DNA of 64,000 nt from Chloroflexota bacterium (GCA_011523545.1 WTGN01000081.1:1-64000); one strand, 5' to 3'; counted from the first letter of the stretch, positions 51,501-59,502 are shown. Translations and numbers: made by a program. The notes: generated by a model not told the origin, from the letters alone.

Positions 51501-51923
51501 AAGGTCTCGGCGACGCACAAAGCCATCAATCAGATGCGCGACCTGCGGACGCAACTCAAGGGCTGGCGCGAGCGGCTGGCTGGCTTGGAATCGGCGGCGG
51601 GCATCATCGAGGCGGCCAAAGCGCTGGAAGAGCAAGTGCTGGAAGTCGAAAAAGAGCTGATGATCCCGGAGACGCGCGCCGGCTGGCCGGACGCCATGAA
51701 CCATGGCGACCGCCTGGCGATGCAGCTCAGCAACCTGAGCTTCAACGTCAACATGGGTGACTACAAGCCGACCGATTACGAGTACGGCGCCTTTGAGGAA
51801 ATCGCGGCCGATATCGACGGCGTGGCCGGCAAATTCAGCGAGCTCGTCGACGGGAATATGGCCGAGTTCAACACCATGTTGAGCAATGCCGGCTTCGGTA
51901 AAGTGGTGCTGAAGGTGGAATAG
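48579..51923 (+). CDS. Large beta-propeller protein (sortilin/VPS10-like, BNR repeats)
   Basis: A 1114-residue protein. The first 750 residues are made of Asp-box propeller blades ('TTDAGQYWENIS', 'STDAGRSWKHLG', 'SKDGGESWENVL', 'SLDGGDSWENIS', 'TTDEGQSWAEIS', 'TKDGGQNWANIT', 'TTDYGASWSLI'), probably two propellers. About 840-980 look like a beta-sandwich ('VPGRYRVTLTVGDEVLSQDF'), and about 985-1060 is helical and coiled-coil-like. The start ATG at 48579 has AAAGGA upstream. No signal peptide is visible although this family is usually secreted. Two stretches, about residues 583-620 and 757-765, are encoded by intergenic repeat DNA in frame. Function unknown; homologues are described as glycosyl-hydrolase-like without proven activity. 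Confidence 0.82.
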   Translation: MTDSKFAGLAEFRCIGPFRGGRVVAVAGDPRDMNTFYFGGVCGGVWKTTDAGQYWENISDGYFTSSSIGALEVAPADPNVIYAGTGETTIRIDVSIGDGIYKSTDAGRSWKHLGLKDTRQIAKIRSHPQNADLVYAAVFGHAFGPNPERGVYRSKDGGESWENVLHVSDKSGAIDLTIDKNNPRVIYAAFWEAYRNFWNISSGGEGSGIWRSLDGGDSWENISANKGLPKGLLGKIGLAASPAQPGRVWAIIENQPDGGIYRSDDYGDTWVVGSKDNRFISRAWYYMHLTADPLDANTVYINNLNFWKSTDGGHNFTEITTPHGDDHDLWINPSQNKVMIHGNDGGACVSLNGGLSWSSIYNQPTAQIYHLDVDSNEPYYVYGTQQDNSSLRVPSRSRYSSIMWEDCDITGSGESGYIAVDPADSNIVYVGAIGSSAGGGNCLQRYDHRSQQIRLISTWPRSSTGLGAGADKYRFAWTYPIVFSPHDSRTLYIGGNQILKTTDEGQSWAEISPDLTRADPETLKPSGGPINRDAVGAEHYATVYTLAESPHEPGVIWAGSDDGLLHITKDGGQNWANITPTTDQRLPQPLPEASDAHHRDGGRGAQIQPPPVTTEGPTGVDTRMMFTMIEPSAHDAATAYVTATRYKNDDYAPYVFKTTDYGASWSLIVQGIADDHFCRVLREDPSSAGLLYLGTEFGLYISFDAGASWQRFQLNLPISPIYDLKIKGDDLVVATHGRSFWLLDDVSVLHQLVSSESGDPMARPYGDLEGEAAHLLKPATTERWLPKMFEGLFESGDGKQYMSTLGAVAAYVKEETPEHGVKYTYLDSGVNPPSGAVITYYLREKPAATITLRIDDGAGNEVKTFKSLHADEEEKAAGTRTEETPKELRIPANAGWNRFVWDLRYPDAAKVAPHDDHQQGFIKGPHAVPGRYRVTLTVGDEVLSQDFEIVKEAGVTASQADLQAQFDLLLKIRDKVSATHKAINQMRDLRTQLKGWRERLAGLESAAGIIEAAKALEEQVLEVEKELMIPETRAGWPDAMNHGDRLAMQLSNLSFNVNMGDYKPTDYEYGAFEEIAADIDGVAGKFSELVDGNMAEFNTMLSNAGFGKVVLKVE
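50343..50389. repeat. CCCCTCCCCGAA / CCCACCAT hairpin repeat inside the propeller gene
   Basis: A copy of the repeat seen intergenically at 12-31, 20326-20345, 28196-28216 and 39407-39427. Its hairpin CCCACCAT-AGAG-ATGGTGGG differs from the others by a paired change (A/T for G/C). It keeps the reading frame and encodes a Pro/His/Arg/Gly-rich insert. Confidence 0.8.
50849..50873. repeat. TGTAGGGGCG-family hairpin inside the propeller gene
   Basis: GGGCGACCCAATGGCTCGCC plus CCTAC, nearly identical to the intergenic copy at 122-147, lies in frame and encodes GDPMARPY. Confidence 0.85.
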
Positions 51924-51934
51924 CGTTTGGGCGT

Positions 51935-51964
51935 GGGCGGGCGGCTCACAAGGTCGCGCCTACA
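51935..51964. repeat. Degenerate TGTAGGGGCG-family hairpin
   Basis: GGGCGGGCGGCTCACAAGGTCGCGCCTACA-type sequence, decayed, right after the propeller gene stop. Confidence 0.5.
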
Positions 51965-52017
51965 TGGCTTGTTCGCTACTAAGTCACATTAACGCAAAGG
52001 CGGTCACGAGCAGGTGC

Positions 52018-52256
52018 TGAAGGGGCGAGTCACCTGCTCGACCGTACGCACAGCAAAGTCGTAGCAAGACTTGCTGGTGTTCGACGGCGCAAGCGGGCGT
52101 TTCAGCGAAACGCCCCTACAGCGTCATTTGCTGTACAACAGCACATCCCTCTGTGTCCTCAGTGTTTCCTCACTTCCTCTGTGGTGAAGCTTTGGAAATC
52201 TGTTGCAGGTCATGCAGTCGGCAATGTGCCAACCAGTAACGGACAAGCCCTACAGT
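52018..52256. repeat. Long intergenic repeat, copy B
   Basis: Partner of the 46295-46556 segment. It contains an outer unit from GAAGGGGCGAG to CGCCCCTACA (52120) with a GTTTC/GAAAC hairpin, then 'CCTCTGTGTCCTCAGTG', 'CACTTCCTCTGTGGTGAAGC' and 'CAATGTGCCAACCAGTAACG'. Both copies lie downstream of, or beside, secreted or propeller-protein genes. It fills the gap 51965-52293. Confidence 0.7.
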
Positions 52257-52293
52257 TGCCGCGGTCAAGAGGACGTACATCGAATGGCGGGGC

Positions 52294-53454
52294 TTACTCG
52301 CGGTAGAGGGCCTTGGCGTCCGCGAAGAGGCGTTTCAATTCATTTAGCACCGCCCGCCTGTCGCCGCCTTGCATCAGGTAGTCCCGAATTGGCGCGCCGG
52401 CGTGATCCTGAAAATGCAGATAACCGGGGAAACGCGGGCGCAGGTAAGCGCGATCCAGGGCCGGCAAGGTATTGCGGAAGTAGTTGTTCGAGCGGCGGTT
52501 CACTTCCGCATCCAGCCAGGCGCTTCGATGGCCCGGCTGCCCGCCGCTGTCAAAGAAGATTGTGCCTTGAATCGCCGGGCTGGCGGTGAACATGGCGTAA
52601 TCTCGCGCGATCTCAAGCGCCTGGCAGCGGGCGGAAATCGCCAGGCCGGTCCCGCCGAGCGTCGTTTGGCAGCGCCCCTGCCCATCCATATCCACCATGT
52701 CGTCAAACATAAGCAGATGGCCCGAGTAGCCGCCGCGGGAATAATTCGAATAGCCATAGGCGAATGGGCAGTAGACGAAGTCGTCGCGCCGCGAGAGCGC
52801 CTCATAGACCGCGATTGGATTCCAGTCGAAGATAGCCGGCGGGCAAAGGCTCGCCAGCTCCCGCAATTGCTCCAGCGCCTGCAAGCTCAGCGCATCTGAA
52901 ACCGCCCACTCATCGCCGACGAAGGGCGCTTCGCCCTGTGTCGCGCAGAGCATGTAGAAGTTCATGAGCGTATCGATGGGAATCCCCGGCATGATGACGC
53001 GCCCCATGCGCGCCAAGGCCAGCAGCTCGCGCCAGGTACGCGGCTGTTCCAGCTCATAGCGCGCCAGCAGATCGGGCCGATAAGAAGCGACCGGCGTCGC
53101 CGCGTCAATCGCCAGCGCGCATTGACTGCCGTCGAAGATGTAACTCGCATGGGAATGGCCTACCGAGTTGCGCGCCTGATCGCGCATGAATGCTTCGGGA
53201 ATCACATCTTGCAGCGGCAGCAGGACCTGGCTGAAGGCGGCGTAACCGGCCCAGGGGTGATCGATCACCAGCAGGTCATAGTCTTCCGCCAGGCCCTGAA
53301 TCGGCGCGTCGGCGAATTCTTGCAGCGAGCGCTTCTCCCAGCGGATTTCCACCTCCGGGCGCATCTCGCTGAAGCGCTGCGCGGTGGCGACGACCGAGAC
53401 GAACCCGCGCGAATGATTCCAGGTGATGCCGCGCAATAGCGTCTTGTTTTCCAT
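52294..53454 (-). CDS. Family-1 extracellular solute-binding-like protein without signal peptide
   Basis: A 386-residue protein with the fold pattern of sugar ABC solute-binding proteins (family 1): 'ITWNHSRGFVSVVATAQRFSE' (shown in part), 'LAEDYDLLVIDHPWAGYA', 'PRTWRELLALARMG' and 'GGTGLAISARCQALEIARDYAMF'. Unlike those, it begins straight with the first strand (MENKTLLRGITW) and has neither signal peptide nor lipobox, so it should stay in the cytoplasm. AAGGAG lies 10 nt upstream, confirming the start. It is divergent from the MaoC-IclR operon across a region holding the proposed IclR operators. A cytosolic ligand carrier or sensor for the pathway is a possibility; export by another route cannot be excluded. 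Confidence 0.78.
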   Translation of the reverse strand: MENKTLLRGITWNHSRGFVSVVATAQRFSEMRPEVEIRWEKRSLQEFADAPIQGLAEDYDLLVIDHPWAGYAAFSQVLLPLQDVIPEAFMRDQARNSVGHSHASYIFDGSQCALAIDAATPVASYRPDLLARYELEQPRTWRELLALARMGRVIMPGIPIDTLMNFYMLCATQGEAPFVGDEWAVSDALSLQALEQLRELASLCPPAIFDWNPIAVYEALSRRDDFVYCPFAYGYSNYSRGGYSGHLLMFDDMVDMDGQGRCQTTLGGTGLAISARCQALEIARDYAMFTASPAIQGTIFFDSGGQPGHRSAWLDAEVNRRSNNYFRNTLPALDRAYLRPRFPGYLHFQDHAGAPIRDYLMQGGDRRAVLNELKRLFADAKALYRE

Positions 53455-53545
53455 GCGTCGTCTACTCCTTCGCTATCTTTACCACAGTCCTTCGTGAGTC
53501 AAAACTTGCTTCACACAGAATGATGAACGCTTAACAGTGAGCATG

Positions 53546-53669
53546 TGTAGGGGCGACCAACCTGGTCGCCCACGCTCGTGATTGTGCGCGCTTTAGGGCG
53601 AGACAAGTCTCGCCCCTACAGGTCCTTGTCTGCGCACGCCGGAGGGCGAGTCACCGCCTCGCCCCTACG
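53546..53669. repeat. Paired-hairpin TGTAGGGGCG element plus one extra hairpin
   Basis: 53546-53620 is a complete unit (left ACCA/TGGT, right GAGAC/GTCTC, ends TGTAGGGGCG and CGCCCCTACA). 53641-53669 is a further single hairpin (GAGTC/GCCTC, imperfect). Together with the operator pair they account for the gap 53455-53831. Confidence 0.85.
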
Positions 53670-53722
53670 CAGAGCCAGGTCGATTGCGTGACGCATCTAG
53701 TATCCCCCACACCTCACATTCA

Positions 53723-53757
53723 ATTTTGCTTGCAAAATGCAATTTTATCTGCAAAAT
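53723..53757. promoter_or_regulatory. Tandem operator pair 1 (proposed IclR-family sites)
   Basis: Two 16-bp palindromes: ATTTTGC-TT-GCAAAAT (53723-53738, perfect arms) and ATTTTAT-CT-GCAAAAT (53742-53757). Their centres are 19 bp apart, close to two helical turns. They lie 75 bp upstream of the MaoC gene and in the divergent region shared with the solute-binding-like gene. Two further pairs with the same spacing occur at 57544 and 63603. Confidence 0.75.
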
Positions 53758-53831
53758 ATAGTGACGGTGGGCGCGCTTGTCAACTCATGGGCGCGCATTC
53801 ATCCAGCCAGGCAGGTTACCGGGGATAATCC

Positions 53832-54290
53832 ATGATCAAGACGACGTATTTTGAGGACTACGAGATTGGCTCAAGCCGTGAAACGATCGGCAGGACGATC
53901 ACGGAGGCCGATATCGTGCTGCACGCGGGCCAGACGGGTGATTTCTTCCCCCATCACATGGATGCCGAATGGGTGAAGACGCAGGAGTTCAAAGAGCGCA
54001 TCGCCCATGGTACGCTGATTTTGAGCATCGGCATCGGCATGACCGCCAACGAAATCAATCCCGTCGCCTTTTCATACGGATACGACCGCATCCGTTTTAT
54101 CCGACCGGTTTATATTGGCGATACCATCACCGTGAAAGCCACCATCAGCGAGAAGCGCGACTATCCCAAACGGCCGGAGCTCGGCTATGTCGTTGAGCAG
54201 GTTGAAGTTTTCAACCAGGGGGGCAAGATCGTGCTCGCCTGCCAGCACCTTTATCTTGTACAGCGCAAGGCGGGCGCGCCCGCGGCATAA
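53832..54290 (+). CDS. MaoC family (R)-specific enoyl-CoA hydratase
   Basis: A 152-residue hot-dog-fold hydratase acting on acyl-CoA thioesters. The catalytic dyad is visible in '[18 protein letters not shown]', with Asp at TGD and His five residues later, as in the standard GD-x-NP-x-H pattern. '[15 protein letters not shown]' and '[16 protein letters not shown]' complete the family signature. First gene of an operon with the IclR regulator (24-nt gap). It has a diverged paralogue at 58980. Its substrate is presumably a CoA ester made by the CaiB-type transferase of the same cluster. Confidence 0.9.
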   Translation: MIKTTYFEDYEIGSSRETIGRTITEADIVLHAGQTGDFFPHHMDAEWVKTQEFKERIAHGTLILSIGIGMTANEINPVAFSYGYDRIRFIRPVYIGDTITVKATISEKRDYPKRPELGYVVEQVEVFNQGGKIVLACQHLYLVQRKAGAPAA

Positions 54291-54314
54291 GGCTCGAATA
54301 TAGAAAGCCATGCG

Positions 54315-55139
54315 ATGCCTGAGAGGCGAACAGCGCCCAATTACAGTGTGCCGGCCCTGGAAAAGGGGCTGGCCGTCATTGAGTTGTTGGCGCGGGCGTC
54401 GGAGCCGCTCTCCCTGTCACAAATCTCCGACCAGATGGCAAACAGCACAAGCCAACTCTTTCGCACGATGAATTGCCTTGTCGACAGCGGTTACGTCATC
54501 AAGGACGAGGTATACGGCAAGTACAGCCTCACGCTCAAGCTCTTTGAGTTGGCGAATCGTCATTCGCCGCTGAAACACCTGCTGCGCGTCGCCATTTTGC
54601 CGATGCAAGAACTGGCGCGGACGATTCGGGAGTCTTGCCATATCAGCATCATTCAGCATCGTCAGCTGCTCGTTGTCGGCCAGGCGGAAAGCCCGGAGAA
54701 GGTACAGATCTCGGTATCAGTCGGCACGTCCTTCCCGCTTGTATCGACTGTGTCCGGACGCTTGCTGCTGGCGGTGATGGACGAGGCGAGCCGCTACGCC
54801 ACCCTGCAGGAAGACGCGGATTACCGGCAAATGTCAGCCGGTGAACGCGAGCTGTTCTGGCAGCGCATCGCGGATATCCAAATCAGCGGCATATCCAGCG
54901 CCGTTGATGAATCCTTCATCGGTTTGCAGGATACGGCCGTGCTCGTTGGCGACCCGGCGGTCGGCGTGACGGCGGCTATCGCCATCACGCAGCTGACGGC
55001 CAGCCGGCAATGCAGAGACCCGCAAGCAGTGACCGACGCCTTGCTAAGCTGCGCCCGCCAGATCAACCAGCGGGCCGGCTTGACCGACTCCATCGGGCAG
55101 CCAGTATTGCAGGGCTACGCTGTAGCTGAGACTAAGTAA
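54315..55139 (+). CDS. IclR family transcriptional regulator
   Basis: A 274-residue regulator. Residues about 10-75 form the winged helix-turn-helix ('SVPALEKGLAVIELLARASE', 'LSLSQISDQM', 'LFRTMNCLVDSGYV'). Residues about 85-265 are the GAF-like effector domain ('ESCHISIIQHRQLLVVGQ', 'TVSGRLLLAVM', 'GDPAVGVTAAIAITQL'). IclR proteins bind short palindromes, often in pairs, and respond to a small carboxylic or aromatic effector. It is the only regulator in the 52-63.6 kb cluster, where three promoter regions carry the same paired palindromes, so it is the natural candidate to bind them. Activator or repressor role not known. Confidence 0.92.
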   Translation: MPERRTAPNYSVPALEKGLAVIELLARASEPLSLSQISDQMANSTSQLFRTMNCLVDSGYVIKDEVYGKYSLTLKLFELANRHSPLKHLLRVAILPMQELARTIRESCHISIIQHRQLLVVGQAESPEKVQISVSVGTSFPLVSTVSGRLLLAVMDEASRYATLQEDADYRQMSAGERELFWQRIADIQISGISSAVDESFIGLQDTAVLVGDPAVGVTAAIAITQLTASRQCRDPQAVTDALLSCARQINQRAGLTDSIGQPVLQGYAVAETK

Positions 55140-55172
55140 TGACAAATGGAGAACACTCCATGGTGTGGGTTT

Positions 55173-55199
55173 CGGGCGACTCAATGAGTCGCCCCTACA
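55173..55199. repeat. Single TGTAGGGGCG-family hairpin
   Basis: GGGCGACTCAATGAGTCGCCC with a CCTACA arm (inner stem ACTC/GAGT) between iclR-type and oxidoreductase genes. Confidence 0.75.
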
Positions 55200-55229
55200 G
55201 GTCTACTTTGTTATAGAGGATGAACGCGC

Positions 55230-56312
55230 ATGCCAGCATTTGAGTTTCGGCAAGCCGCGATCCTGCCCGCCAGGCCGCGGCCAATCGTCAGCATCGGTCT
55301 GGGCGGGATTGTGCATGACGCGCATTACCCCGCTTACCGGCTGGCTGGCTTCGATGTGGTCGGTGGTTTCGATATCAATGGCGAACGCGCCGCCATGATG
55401 GCTGACAAATTCGACATCCCGCGGCTCTATGGCTCGCTGTCAGAAGCGATCCAGGGGGCGCCGGCGGATGCCGTTTTCGATATTGCCGTGCCCGGGGGCG
55501 CGATCGCCGACATCCTGCGCGAGATACCCGCAGGCCGCGCCGCGCTCATCCAGAAGCCGATGGGTGAAGACCTGGCCGAAGCGCGAGGGATTCTGGACAT
55601 TTGCCGCGAACGCGAGTTGCTCGCCGCGATCAACTTTCAGCTGCGTTTCGCCCCGTTCGTCATTGCAGCCCGCGACATGATTGAGCAGGGTTTGCTGGGC
55701 GAGCTGTACGATGTCGAATTTCGCGTTCAGTGCAATACGCCCTGGCATTTGTGGCCCTTCTTATTCCCCTTGCCCCGCTGCGAGATTCTGTATCACAGCA
55801 TCCACTACGTCGATCTGATTCGCTCATTCTGCGGCAATCCACAAAGTGTCTACGCCAGGACGATAAGCCACCCATCGGCGCCCGACCTGCGCGGGGGCGC
55901 GCGCTCCATGATCATCATGGATTACGGAGAGAATCCGCGCGTCAACGTGATGACCAATCACAGCCATGCCTACGGCGGCGAGAAGCATCAATCCTACGTG
56001 AAATTCGAGGGCAGCAATGGCGCGATTCAAATCCGCGCCGGCCTCAACATGAATTATCCCGATGGCGTGCCGGATCGCTTCGAGTACATCCTGCCCGGCG
56101 AGGGCGGCGCCCCTGGCTGGCAGACGCTCGACATCAAGGGATCATGGTTTCCGGAAGCCTTCATCGGCACGATGGCCAGCCTGATGCGCTATGCCGATGG
56201 CGAGACCGCGTCCCTGCCCACATCGGTTGAGGACGCTATTTTGACGATGGCGACGGTGGAAGCCGCTTACGCATCAAGCCAGCAAGGGGGGACGCCCTTG
56301 CCTCAAGTATAG
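55230..56312 (+). CDS. Gfo/Idh/MocA family sugar dehydrogenase
   Basis: A 360-residue NAD(P)-dependent oxidoreductase. The nucleotide loop 'SIGLGGIVHDAHYPAY' near residue 22 is a variant of GxGxxA. The family Lys-Pro pair is 'IQKPMGEDLAEA' near 110. The substrate domain includes 'LPRCEILYHSIHYVDLIRSF' with candidate catalytic His residues. GAGGATGAACGC lies before the start. It follows the MaoC-IclR genes on the same strand. Within the proposed pathway it would oxidise the anomeric carbon of the imported sugar to a lactone for the lactonase encoded nearby. That step is inferred from the enzyme set. Confidence 0.86.
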   Translation: MPAFEFRQAAILPARPRPIVSIGLGGIVHDAHYPAYRLAGFDVVGGFDINGERAAMMADKFDIPRLYGSLSEAIQGAPADAVFDIAVPGGAIADILREIPAGRAALIQKPMGEDLAEARGILDICRERELLAAINFQLRFAPFVIAARDMIEQGLLGELYDVEFRVQCNTPWHLWPFLFPLPRCEILYHSIHYVDLIRSFCGNPQSVYARTISHPSAPDLRGGARSMIIMDYGENPRVNVMTNHSHAYGGEKHQSYVKFEGSNGAIQIRAGLNMNYPDGVPDRFEYILPGEGGAPGWQTLDIKGSWFPEAFIGTMASLMRYADGETASLPTSVEDAILTMATVEAAYASSQQGGTPLPQV

Positions 56313-56376
56313 GCCCGACTGGGAACAACGAGGGCATCGCAATTAGACTGTTCGTCAACAATGAAAGGCAAGCGAA

Positions 56377-56610
56377 ATGACTATCGATTTGAACTTATCC
56401 ATTGGCGGCGTTCTGATGATCTTGGTGGCCCTCATGTTCGTCATCGCCTGGGAATCGGAACGAAGGTCGCATAGAACTATACGCGAATTACGCACGGAAC
56501 ACAGCAATCAGCTCGGCGAATTGCGCGAAGAGAATCGGCAACTCAATGGCGAGCTTGGCGGACTGGCAAGACAAGTACGTCAGCTTGAAGGGCGTTTGCA
56601 TAGACTTTAG
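56377..56610 (+). CDS. Small membrane-anchored coiled-coil protein
   Basis: A 77-residue protein. Helix at about residues 8-25 ('IGGVLMILVALMFVIAW') is a membrane anchor. The rest is a highly charged heptad-like coiled coil ('RTIRELRTEHSNQLGELREE', 'NRQLNGELGGLARQVRQLEG'). AAAGG lies upstream of the ATG. No family is recognised. It is between the dehydrogenase and the convergent lactonase gene, and its relation to the pathway is unclear. Confidence 0.62.
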   Translation: MTIDLNLSIGGVLMILVALMFVIAWESERRSHRTIRELRTEHSNQLGELREENRQLNGELGGLARQVRQLEGRLHRL

Positions 56611-56631
56611 GCGCCCTACAGATCCGCCCCC

Positions 56632-57477
56632 CTACAAACCCAAGCCATAAAAGTTGTTGCCCGTCCCGCCGAGGATTGCGTCTCGCTCTTCCGCTGACAG
56701 GTTGGCCAGGCATTTATTGGTCTCGTCCCAAACCTTGGCGTAGTCGCCGGCGAGCACGGCCACCGGCCAATCGCTGCCGAACATCAGGCGGTCAGCGCCA
56801 AACTGCTCCAAGGCGTAATCCACCAGCGGCTTGATATCTTCATAGGTCCAGTTTTCGAAGTCCGGCGTCACCGTGTTCAAGCCCGAGATCTTGGCATATA
56901 CATTCGGGCTTTCGGCGGCGGCCGCCAATTGCGCGCGCCAGACTGCCCGATCGTCGTCGCCCTGCGGCGGCTTCGCCAGGTGGTCAATCACCATTTTCAG
57001 GTTGGGCACTTTCTCGGCCAGCGTCGGCACATGCTTAAGATGATTGGGGAAGACCGCCACGACATCGAAGGTCAGGCCGCGGTCGGCCAGGATTTGCAGG
57101 CCTTCAATCACCTGCTTCTGGGTGACCCAGTCCGGGTTCGTCTCTTCATGGATGAGATGCCGCATGCCTTTGAAATAAGGATTCCGACCGTATTCATCAA
57201 GCTTCCTGGCGGCTTCGGCCGGGTCATGCAGCGGCGCCCAGCCGACGACGCCCGCGACCCAATCATTGGCTTCCGCGATCGCCAGCATCGAATCGGTATC
57301 GGCGTAAGAGTCCATCGCTTGCACGATCACGGTTTTGTCGACGCCTGTGGCCGCCAACTGCGGCGCCAATTCAGCCGCGTCAAAGTTGCGGTAGATGGGA
57401 CCGTAGGCCGGCACCAGCCAGGGATAAGCGACTTCATCCAGATTCCAAAAATGCTGATGCGTATCAACCGTAACCAT
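56632..57477 (-). CDS. Amidohydrolase family lactonase (L-fuconolactonase-like)
   Basis: A 281-residue TIM-barrel hydrolase of the amidohydrolase-2 branch that includes L-fucono-1,5-lactonase. Metal/substrate motifs are 'VDTHQHFWNLDE' at the N-terminus, 'GMRHLIHEE', 'MVIDHLAKPPQG' and 'LMFGSDWPVAVLAG'. The ATG complementary to 57475-57477 is selected because GGAGG lies 5 nt upstream. The gene diverges from the CaiB operon across operator pair 2. It would open a sugar lactone to a sugar acid, and the mutarotase gene in the same cluster handles 6-deoxy sugars such as rhamnose or fucose in known cases. Substrate is inferred. Confidence 0.87.
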   Translation of the reverse strand: MVTVDTHQHFWNLDEVAYPWLVPAYGPIYRNFDAAELAPQLAATGVDKTVIVQAMDSYADTDSMLAIAEANDWVAGVVGWAPLHDPAEAARKLDEYGRNPYFKGMRHLIHEETNPDWVTQKQVIEGLQILADRGLTFDVVAVFPNHLKHVPTLAEKVPNLKMVIDHLAKPPQGDDDRAVWRAQLAAAAESPNVYAKISGLNTVTPDFENWTYEDIKPLVDYALEQFGADRLMFGSDWPVAVLAGDYAKVWDETNKCLANLSAEERDAILGGTGNNFYGLGL

Positions 57478-57543
57478 CTGCGCCTCCAAAGGCCGGAAAA
57501 TGCATCCGCCCGATCATTTGACAGAACTCATTTTGCTGACTAT

Positions 57544-57578
57544 ATTTTACGGATAAAAAGTGTTTTTGCAAGCAAAAC
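57544..57578. promoter_or_regulatory. Tandem operator pair 2 (proposed IclR-family sites)
   Basis: ATTTTAC-GG-ATAAAAA (57544-57559) and TTTTTGC-AA-GCAAAAC (57563-57578), centres 19 bp apart. It lies 67 bp upstream of the lactonase start and 243 bp upstream of the CaiB-type gene, i.e. in a divergent promoter. The rest of 57579-57820 has a degenerate GGGAGGG-type repeat near 57640-57672 and nothing else recognised. Confidence 0.75.
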
Positions 57579-57820
57579 AGATTTGGCGAGTAGCGACAAA
57601 GGTAGACATGCGCTTTGCTATCTCCCTCCCTAAGTCCGTCCTGCCCTCTGTATGGCAGTCATCCCATAAAGCGGGAGGGACTTTAAGCGCGATTGCCGGC
57701 TAGCGCTTTACGCCCCTTCCCTCGTTCTAGGCGTGTAGACACTGCACTTCGGGATGGGGCTGGCCAGGCGTCCGCGCGTCGAATCCTATAGACGCAGCCG
57801 TTCAGGAGACAAGAGAGACC

Positions 57821-58963
57821 ATGCGACCACTGGAAGGTTTACTGGTACTGGACTTCAGCATTTTTCTGTCGGGCCCTTCGGCGGCATTGCGCCTGGCCGA
57901 TTTGGGCGCGCGCGTCATCAAGGTGGAGCGCCCGGACGGCGGCGATCTCTGCCGGCAGCTATACATCTCCGAGTTGGAGCTTGATGGCGAGAGTACGCTC
58001 TTTCATTCGATCAATCGCAACAAAGAGAGCTTCGCCGCCAACTTGAAAGACGCGCTTGACCTTGAGCGGGTCAAGGACTTGATCAAGCAGGCGGATGTCA
58101 TCATCCAGAATTTTCGTCCCGGCGTCATGACGCGGCTGGGCCTGGATTACGAAGCGGCGCGCGCCATCAACCCGGGCATTGTTTATGGCGAGATTACCGG
58201 ATATGGCAACGACGGTCCCTGGGTTTACAAGCCGGGTCAAGACCTGCTGCTGCAATCGATCTCGGGTTTGGTCTGGCTCAATGGCGATGCAGACCGGCCG
58301 CCGACGCCTTTCGGTTTGGCGGTCGTCGATCTCTTCGCGGGCGCGCATTTGGTGCAAGGCATTCTGGCCTGCCTGGTGCGCCGCGGGGTCACCGGGGAAG
58401 GCGGCCAGGTGCAGGTCAGCTTGTTGGAGTCGATCCTGGATTTTCAATTTGAGGTGCTGACGACGCATCTCAACGATGGCGGCAAACTGCCCCAACGCAG
58501 CCGAATCAACAACGCCCACGCCTACCTGGCCGCGCCTTATGGCATATATCAGACGGCCGATGGCTTTCTGGCGCTGGCGATGGGTTCGATACCGGTCCTG
58601 GGCGATCTGCTGGATTGCCCGCCGCTGCTCGCCTATACCGAGCCCGCCACCTGGTTCACGCAGCGCGACGAGATCAAAGCGACGCTGGTCGAGCACCTCA
58701 AGACCGAGTCGACGCAGCATTGGCTGGATATCCTGGAGCCGCGCGATATCTGGTGCGCCGATGTTTTAACCTGGGACCGGCTGCTGCAGCATGAAGGCTT
58801 CGCGGTCATCGATATGATTCAGGAAGTTGCGCGCGATGAAAATGTCAAGCTGGACACCACCCGCTGCCCGATACGAATCGATGGCGAGTTACTGAAGAGC
58901 GGCAAGGGCGCGCCGCGCATCGGCGAAGATACCGGGCGCATCATGACCGAGTTTGCGCTGTGA
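57821..58963 (+). CDS. CaiB/BaiF family (class III) CoA transferase
   Basis: A 380-residue enzyme moving CoA between carboxylic acids, or within a molecule. The N-terminus '[21 protein letters not shown]' (shown in part), '[14 protein letters not shown]', '[12 protein letters not shown]' and '[16 protein letters not shown]' are standard. The active-site Asp lies in '[15 protein letters not shown]', and '[14 protein letters not shown]' marks the second half. It heads an operon with a MaoC-like protein (16-nt gap) and a sugar mutarotase. In Chloroflexus, CaiB- and MaoC-type proteins act together on mesaconyl-CoA, a precedent for this pairing. Here sugar-acid activation is a plausible alternative. 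Confidence 0.92.
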   Translation: MRPLEGLLVLDFSIFLSGPSAALRLADLGARVIKVERPDGGDLCRQLYISELELDGESTLFHSINRNKESFAANLKDALDLERVKDLIKQADVIIQNFRPGVMTRLGLDYEAARAINPGIVYGEITGYGNDGPWVYKPGQDLLLQSISGLVWLNGDADRPPTPFGLAVVDLFAGAHLVQGILACLVRRGVTGEGGQVQVSLLESILDFQFEVLTTHLNDGGKLPQRSRINNAHAYLAAPYGIYQTADGFLALAMGSIPVLGDLLDCPPLLAYTEPATWFTQRDEIKATLVEHLKTESTQHWLDILEPRDIWCADVLTWDRLLQHEGFAVIDMIQEVARDENVKLDTTRCPIRIDGELLKSGKGAPRIGEDTGRIMTEFAL

Positions 58964-58979
58964 AATTGAGGAGCACGCT

Positions 58980-59483
58980 ATGCCAGAAAATACACCGGTA
59001 GACATGCACAAGGACTTGCCGCTATTCAATACTGAGACCTGGATGTACGAGGATTTCGAGATCGGCGCCAAGATCAAATCGATCCGCCGCACCCTCTCCG
59101 AAGGCGAGTGCATGATCTTCAACGCCATCGTGCTCGATATGCACCCCTATGTGGCCGATGAGATCTTCGCCCGCGACGAAGGCATCTTCGACAAGCGGCT
59201 GGTGGCCGGCTCGATGGTATTCAGCATCGGCTTGGGTTTGATGGCGCACAACAACGTGCATACCTTCAGTTACGGCTATGACAAGCTGCGCTTCATCAAG
59301 CCGGTCTTCATCGGCGATACCATCTACACCGTGCGCACACAGTTGAGCAAAGAGCCGAAGTACGCCGAAATGGGATTGGTGAAGGTTAGCTACGAGGTCT
59401 ACAAGAACGAGGGCGTGCTCGCGCTGTACTGCGAACATTTGCAGACGGTGATGTACCGTCATCCGGAAAACTTCAACAAATGA
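58980..59483 (+). CDS. MaoC-like hot-dog protein with altered active site
   Basis: A 167-residue paralogue of the 53832 MaoC protein ('[20 protein letters not shown]', '[16 protein letters not shown]', '[17 protein letters not shown]'). The catalytic segment reads '[14 protein letters not shown]'. The Asp is kept, but the His normally five residues later is Val, and a His appears two residues after the Asp instead. Hydratase activity could therefore be lost or changed, perhaps leaving a binding or partner subunit, as in MaoC heterodimers. ATG at 58980 with GAGGAG 6 nt upstream; an upstream start would overlap the CaiB gene. Confidence 0.85.
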   Translation: MPENTPVDMHKDLPLFNTETWMYEDFEIGAKIKSIRRTLSEGECMIFNAIVLDMHPYVADEIFARDEGIFDKRLVAGSMVFSIGLGLMAHNNVHTFSYGYDKLRFIKPVFIGDTIYTVRTQLSKEPKYAEMGLVKVSYEVYKNEGVLALYCEHLQTVMYRHPENFNK

Positions 59484-59502
59484 GCAAATCAGGAGAAACA
59501 AG

